A DNA stretch of 64,000 bases from Arctopsyche grandis (Eukaryota > Arthropoda > Insecta > Trichoptera > Hydropsychidae), in contig NC_135357.1 in NCBI RefSeq assembly GCF_051622035.1, forward strand, positions 12,669,001 to 12,733,000. The letters are read 5' to 3'. The position numbers and the translations under genes were made by a program. The notes beneath the pieces were generated by a model. The model had not been told where the DNA came from. It saw nothing but the letters and a program-made list of their open reading frames with translations, and made no database searches. This document shows, piece after piece, positions 58,801 through 64,000 of the stretch; the first letter of the stretch is position 1; each line of letters begins with the position of its first letter.

Positions 58801-59320
58801 CTAAAAAAGAAAGAAAGGGACATGTGGATGCTTTCGAAATGTGATTCTGGAGGCGGATTCTGCGGAGTGGTAGAAAGTGGCAAAGAGTAGAGTGCAAAGG
58901 AGTGGTAGAAAGAGGCGTATGTATAGCCAGCTGTCATCGCTCCGATCTGACATATGATTCCGCGATGTTAATTTTAATGAGTTCGTTAGTGATAAACTCA
59001 TGCTTCATGTCGGCAACATTAGTTTACTTCAATATTGGAGACCTGAAGAGTGGAAGTGGTTCAAAATCAGATAACATTTTTTCGACAGACAGGAATGTTA
59101 CTGACAATGAGGCTAATGAAAAGCGTGTAAAGATTTTTTCCTACTTTGGCCATATTGCCAGGAAGAATATCTAGAGAAGACCTAGACGATTTTTTAACAT
59201 TTAATACGACCGGTAATACGTGCACCATATGTACATATATTAGACCACAGGGTAGTTCACTGGTAAGGCTTCTTGGATTCAAATTCCCACCGAAATCAAA
59301 AAAGTTATTCCATTTTATCA
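55801..59320. other. long non-coding stretch with one possible LINE scrap
   Basis: No gene is recognised. At 59,100-59,175 a frame reads NEKRVKIFSYFGHIARKN, resembling the R..YFGHI.R signature near the end of non-LTR ORF2 proteins, so a small LINE remnant may lie at 59,000-59,210. 56,200-58,950 contains only domain-free frames. Confidence 0.4.
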
Positions 59321-59323
59321 ATG

Positions 59324-59520
59324 ACTAGTGCTTTTACCCGGCTTTGCTCGGTATTTGTAATATAAACTGCTCAAACATAGCTAATTTAATAGTAAACATT
59401 TGATTAAATTTATTTGAATATTCATTTGTTTTTTGATTAAATTGAACGTCATAGATTCTACGAACCAAACAAACAAATATACATACAAAGTCTCTTTCGA
59501 AATTATATGTATATTAGATT
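59324..59520 (-). mobile_element. Helitron-like element fragment, 3' end at 59,324
   Basis: Minus strand terminus: ACCGAGCAAAGCCGGGTAAA then AGCACTAGT. Upstream blocks GGTTCGTAGAATCTATGACG and AAAGAGACTTTGTATGT are shared with the copies at 16.65 kb and (reversed) 61.4 kb. Confidence 0.45.
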
Positions 59521-59688
59521 CTAAGTACGTACATATATTGCTACTGGTAAGATCCGGATGCGTATTAAAATCCACATCGACCATATCCAAATCAGAACTA
59601 CCCCCTTCTCATCTCACGCAAACACAGCTAATTAGTATATTTAGGGTTTCCTGTCATGGCACTATGGCACATATTTTATTTTTAAATA

Positions 59689-59745
59689 TGTATATACCGG
59701 GAAGGCCTAACAGGGAAACCCAATTCGCCTTCCTGACTAATTAAA
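59689..59745 (-). mobile_element. LINE 3' terminus module, copy 4
   Basis: Minus strand: GGAAGGCGAATTGGGTTTCC, CTGTTAGGCCTTCCCGG, matching the end of the LINE at 55.35 kb. The A-rich tail is replaced by TATATACATATTT. Confidence 0.55.
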
Positions 59746-59774
59746 ACATCAAAAACAATTATATGTACATATTT

Positions 59775-59998
59775 ATACAGTATGATAGAGACATCTATGG
59801 ACACATTCGATATACTGCAAAAAATACATATATTTTACAAATCAACAGGAAACAGGATAGGTTGCCGATATCGTGGAACCGTTTCGACAACGAGATCAGA
59901 TAAATTGGCAAACTATGATATCAACCTGGACTAATATATCTAAAGTCTGGTCAGCAACACCGGGCCAAGGAATATACCCACGACCCCTCAGTTGAAAA
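59775..59998 (-). mobile_element. tRNA-derived SINE family S1, copy 6
   Basis: Minus strand: CAACTGAGGGGTCGTGGGTA (end of head, B-box region), CCGGTGTTGCTGACCAGACT, CCAGGTTGATATCATAG, CCAATTTATCTGATCTCGTT, CGAAACGGTTCCACG and CCATAGATGTCTC. The first part of the A box is replaced by A-rich sequence at the right edge. Confidence 0.6.
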
Positions 59999-59999
59999 A

Positions 60000-61389
60000 A
60001 ATACAGGCTACATATATAATATGATACGAAAAAAAATATTTACACAATATTTTCATCAGATGACGATTTAACGCATTGGATACACGCGTGGCATGCAGCG
60101 TTTCATTTTTAGTAAAGCTCGTTATTAGAGTGCCATATAAAACTTTATACGAAAAACGAAATATATTATTCATTTTTAAATTGGATATTATCACATGGCT
60201 TTACTATTGAATGATGCTGTATAGAAATAAGCCACGGTGTCATGAGGTTTTCTGCGTCAGTCTAACGTCCACCCGCGGGCAGTTAAGTGGGAGAAATGTC
60301 TAGCTGACACAGCGGTAACGACTGGTATCTAGATAGCCATTGCCTGACGAATGTCCCCCTGAAAACCACCCCTTACGACCCTAACAGGCCCAAAACCCCA
60401 TGCTCAACCCCCATGCCCTCGCAGAGGCTACGGCTCTTCGACGCGCACCACCCCCCAGGCTTCGTTTATTTTCGTTTAAATAGAAATATTTGAAAAATGG
60501 CCATCCGTCGGTAATTAAATAGCCCGTGGAAATTTTCGAAAGTTTTTCCGAAAAAAAATACACATCGCATCGCACTGGAAAAATATTGCGTTGGAACGTG
60601 TGCGCCTGCCAAAAAAGACAAGAGTGTCAATTCCAATGTATCGATTATTCATATATGTACAATAAAAAGATAAGTTGTCGTTGAGGAATTGGATTCGTTC
60701 AGAGCACAAATTGACCATCACATTCAGGTGCTTCAACAAAGGCAAAATGCTTTAATTTAGTTGACCGTGTGCGGTACTGCAGGAAAGGAAATATTAATTT
60801 GCGTCATTAGTCAAAGTCGCTTGCAGCTGCTTTCAAAGTAGACATAAGTCGAGTATACTTTTTTAAACTTTCAAATTCAAACTCGTAAAGTATAAAATTA
60901 TACTAGGCTCAGAGGTAACTATGTACATATATTTCAAATTTATTATTCATATTACTTTATACGATTTTTAATCATATAATCATATATATCACTTTGATGA
61001 TTTCGAAACATACATATGTACCTACACATGTACATACATACACATACAATACAAAACTATGAAAAGCTAAAAATAAGAATTTTATCTGATGAATTTAGCT
61101 ACGTATGTACTTTCTGACGTACATACATATATTTTGGAGCACATTTCACACTAGATTACTTTGGTACTTTCCATCAAAATTTATTAAAAAAATTACCATA
61201 GCCGAAATCTATTTGTAGAAATATTGTACATTTTAAGTAAAACCTTTTTACAGCATTACAAGAATATGTACTTACTTAAAGTACACTTTGAAATAAAAAA
61301 AAATTATATATGTATTGGAGTGAAGTTTTGTCAGCAGGAAACTTTTTCGGTATGGAAAATTATTTACAAACAAAAGAAATAAACTTTCG
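60000..61389. other. non-coding stretch
   Basis: No gene is recognised. 60,230-60,470 is unusually GC-rich for the window and non-repetitive, without a domain in any frame. Confidence 0.4.
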
Positions 61390-61850
61390 AAAAAAAAATT
61401 GTTTTTATTTGAATAATTTTTATTTATCAAAACATCTATATGTATCTGATATATTATATAATTTCGAAAGAGACTTTGTATGTAAGTATCTTTGGTTGGG
61501 AACTTCATAAACAAAACAAAGTTTCTATAACGACAATTCAATTGGTTGAATATTATATTTTTTTCGATTAAAATAAATTTCTGATATATTATATCCTGAG
61601 CGAAATACTGAGCGAAGTCGGGTAAAACAACTTGTATACATATAAAATTCAATGTTTGTCTGTTTGTCTGTCACGTATGCGTTCCTATACCATTCAACCG
61701 ATTGCAATGAAACTTACAGGAGTTATTGTGTGTATGTCCGCGATGGTTTCTGTAAAAAAATAGCCCAAAAATGGGAACATAACCGGAATTGCATGCGTTA
61801 TTGTGGCATTGCAACGCATGCCGAGTTCAGCCATTTCAATTATAAATATA
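61390..61850 (+). mobile_element. Helitron-like composite: family-1 end joined to family-2 body
   Basis: The first part ends ACTGAGCGAAGTCGGGTAAA, ACAACTTGT (compare the 16.65 and 59.32 kb termini). Directly after it TGTTTGTCTGTTTGTCTGTC, GCGTTCCTATACCATTCAAC and CGATTGCAATGAAACTTACA begin a sequence type common in insect repeats, ending with the hairpin TGCATGCGTTATTGTGGCAT ... AACGCATGCCGAGTTCAGCC, homologous to 35,185-35,231 but with CTAG altered. Confidence 0.45.
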
Positions 61851-61998
61851 AATATCAATAGTTTTAAAATAATAAAACAATTCAATTCATAAAAATAACG
61901 GTTTAATTTCAGTCAATGCTATTTAATATATTATTTTCGATTATAATAAACATATTATAACTGGCAAAAAAAAAAAAGATTAAATCAACACGTTTCAT

Positions 61999-62335
61999 AT
62001 CCAACAGAATATCTCAGTGGTTGCGTTAATGCTAACCACCGAGAGGTTCCCGGGCTTAAGTACTGGGTTGACCGCGATTGAAGATAATGTATTCGTATTT
62101 ATGTAGTGCTGCTGGTCAGACTTTGATATTTATGACTCCATGTTGATCGTTTCCTCGGAATTTGCTAATTTATCTGATTTCATTGTCGAAATAGTTCCTC
62201 ATCACATTGACAAAACCATCTTATTCACTTGTCACCATTTTTTGAGTATAGTTTCAAATTTATAATCTATAAATTTATTATGTCGCTCAGTGGCAACCTG
62301 TAATGGAATCATGGGAGAATATAATTTTAAAACAG
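61999..62335 (+). mobile_element. tRNA-derived SINE family S1, copy 7 (most complete)
   Basis: Head CAGTGGTTGCGTTAATGCTA, ACCACCGAGAGGTTCCCGGG; then GTGCTGCTGGTCAGACTTTG, TTTATGACTCCATGTTGATC, TTATCTGATTTCATTGTCG, CCTCATCACATTGACAAAAC, and the 3' module CTCAGTGGCAACCTGTAATG. About 335 bp; it keeps head, body and tail in one piece, so it is the best reference copy in this window. Confidence 0.7.
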
Positions 62336-64000
62336 AAATATAAATTTTTGGGGTTTAAAGTATAGAAAATAAATAAATAAATCAAAGGGGTCCAATTTTG
62401 AGTTATGTCCGAGTAACTTTGATTTTTCGCATAGCTTTCCGGTAACCGGCTCGGTAATCTGTTAATTAAAACCATTTGTCTTTCGGCCAAAACACATTTA
62501 GGGAAACAACACCCCATCCCCACCACCTCCCCGTCACCTTTTCGCCACCCTTTACATCCCGGCATGTCCGCGGTAGACACGACTAAAAGAATTTTTACGC
62601 TTCGTTAAAAAATTTTCAACTCGTTAAAAAAACTGACACATGCCACCATACACTTGTTTATATAACGTGTCCTCTTGAATGCCCGTATCGTTTTTCGCTG
62701 TCACGCTTAATTAAATCGGAAATCCTTATAAAAAATGTCCAAATCATATGCCTGTATATACGTATGTATGTGTGCTATTTATCTTTATAGGATACCTACA
62801 TATGTATGTACAATGTGAACATTCCATAGGGACCGATTATATTGAAAACAATTCTACACGATAAAGTGTGTATCCATAATATTACGGCAAGTTTTGCTGT
62901 CCATAACAAGAAGTTGACAATTACTTTTATCGTCTAAAAAATATAAATTTCTATTAATATAAAATATATACATATTAAATAAATGAAATAATAATATCAA
63001 CAACTTGCGTATTTTATATTAGAATTTTATTAATGTAAATATTTCAAAATACGAAACGAGAACTCAAAACTAACGAAAAATTACCAAAATGAATTGCGAA
63101 ACGGAAACGAAATGTAATTGGCCATCTCGGGTCCAGTGGGGGGGGGGGAGGTGAATGCGATAGCATATACATTTTACGTAAGTCTTATGCTAGTTTGGTT
63201 TTATTTGACTATAATAATATAAAAAACCGTAAATAATAAATAAATCAGCATACGTAAGTATATGTTTCTGGCCAAATTAATCTAGTATGTTTCATTGATC
63301 ATACAGTGGAATTATTGCAACGCAAATACGAAAGCTAAATAGCCCTATACAAATATAATACGAGTTCGATGATAGAAGCGTGTAATTTTTACATTATGTA
63401 TTTAAGTGCGTATAAAACAAAGAGAAGAGAGTGATGAATGTCTGTGTGAGACAGGCTGGGACGCTGTTTTTCCTTATTGTTTACTCAATTAAAGCCTCGG
63501 AATAAGATTCAATGTTATCGTTGGGTCCTCTGAGTATAGCCTAGCCGCGGCCGTGTGTACACATCCTTCAAATTAACAGACAAAGCCGTGGAAATATTGA
63601 ACAATGAGACGTCTGGGGGAAAATTTGCTTTTCTTTTAGCAACGTTCTGTGCTCGCGAGATACCATTCATAGAATATTCTTTGAATGCCCCGAACTTATT
63701 TTGCGTCTGAATTGTTAAAGTTTGCGACAAGTCCAAATTAGTCCCAGACGTATTAATAACATGACGACGATATGTATGTATAAATGACGCTACCAATATT
63801 TTTTTTATATTTTAAACTCTATGTAAATATGGATTTGGAAAACAATTGATTTTGTATGTATGTAGTGAATGGGGGGCGAGTTCATCTCATAACGCAAATA
63901 TTAAATGTTACTTCGGAACTGAGACGGCGTAATCCGCATAGAGTGCACACTGATCTGTAAAATCAAATAGACATTAAATGAAGATTCACGGCAGCTGAAC
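62336..64000. other. non-coding stretch to the end of the window
   Basis: No gene is recognised. A G-run lies at 63,138-63,148. Short frames (97 and 93 codons, minus strand) lack domains. Confidence 0.45.

Overview
This window looks like AT-rich insect nuclear DNA. The evidence is the very low gene density, many TACATA/TATGTA microsatellites, a BEL/Pao retrotransposon, arthropod-type non-LTR retrotransposon ends, a piggyBac-family element and tRNA-derived SINEs. I cannot fix the order or species. It reads as an intergenic or large-intron region filled with transposable elements of different ages. No bacterial-type operons, rRNA genes, CRISPR arrays or convincing functional tRNA genes are visible.

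Layout. At 0.23-0.78 kb are two divergent copies of an interspersed repeat, with a third at 36.6 kb. At 0.83-1.09 kb is the first of four copies of a MITE. At 2.8-4.43 kb an ~818 bp unit is tandemly duplicated and both copies keep the same short reading frame. At 5.66-6.86 kb (minus strand) is the only plausible host protein gene: a 401-residue protein with an N-terminal C2H2-like zinc finger, a basic/acidic low-complexity linker and a helical domain reminiscent of the DNA-binding domain of tyrosine recombinases, with a probable 5'UTR intron. From 7 to 26 kb there is AT-rich DNA with SINEs, MITEs (one at 14.24-14.68 kb with an exact 8 bp target duplication), a likely solo Ty3/gypsy LTR at 17.45-17.68 kb, hairpins and a long (TA)n tract.

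The centrepiece is a structurally complete BEL/Pao LTR retrotransposon at 26,259-34,274. It has two 231 bp LTRs in which I found no differences, a 5 bp GGTAC target duplication, a primer-binding site matching the tRNA-Tyr 3' end, a leader carrying a ~126 bp tandem array, and one long gag-protease-RT-RNaseH-integrase frame. A single in-frame UGA lies exactly between RNase H and integrase.

At 37.27-38.23 kb a 958 bp piggyBac-type element has TTAA duplications and keeps only an acidic transposase N-terminus. It sits inside another interspersed repeat, and an uninterrupted copy of that repeat at 24.5-24.9 kb shows the empty TTAA site. Further right are a TTAA- or TA-flanked MITE (39.85 kb), a Harbinger-like MITE with TTA duplications (41.98-42.59 kb), a possible old LTR (45 kb), decayed 3' ends of two or three LINE families (48.2, 50.8, 54.5 kb), further SINEs, and Helitron-like termini.

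The elements are largely independent. The functional links visible are within the BEL/Pao element (LTR promoter/polyA, PBS, polyprotein) and the probable dependence of the SINEs, MITEs and piggyBac derivative on proteins encoded elsewhere. All repeat relationships were found by reading by eye, so percent identities are not given.
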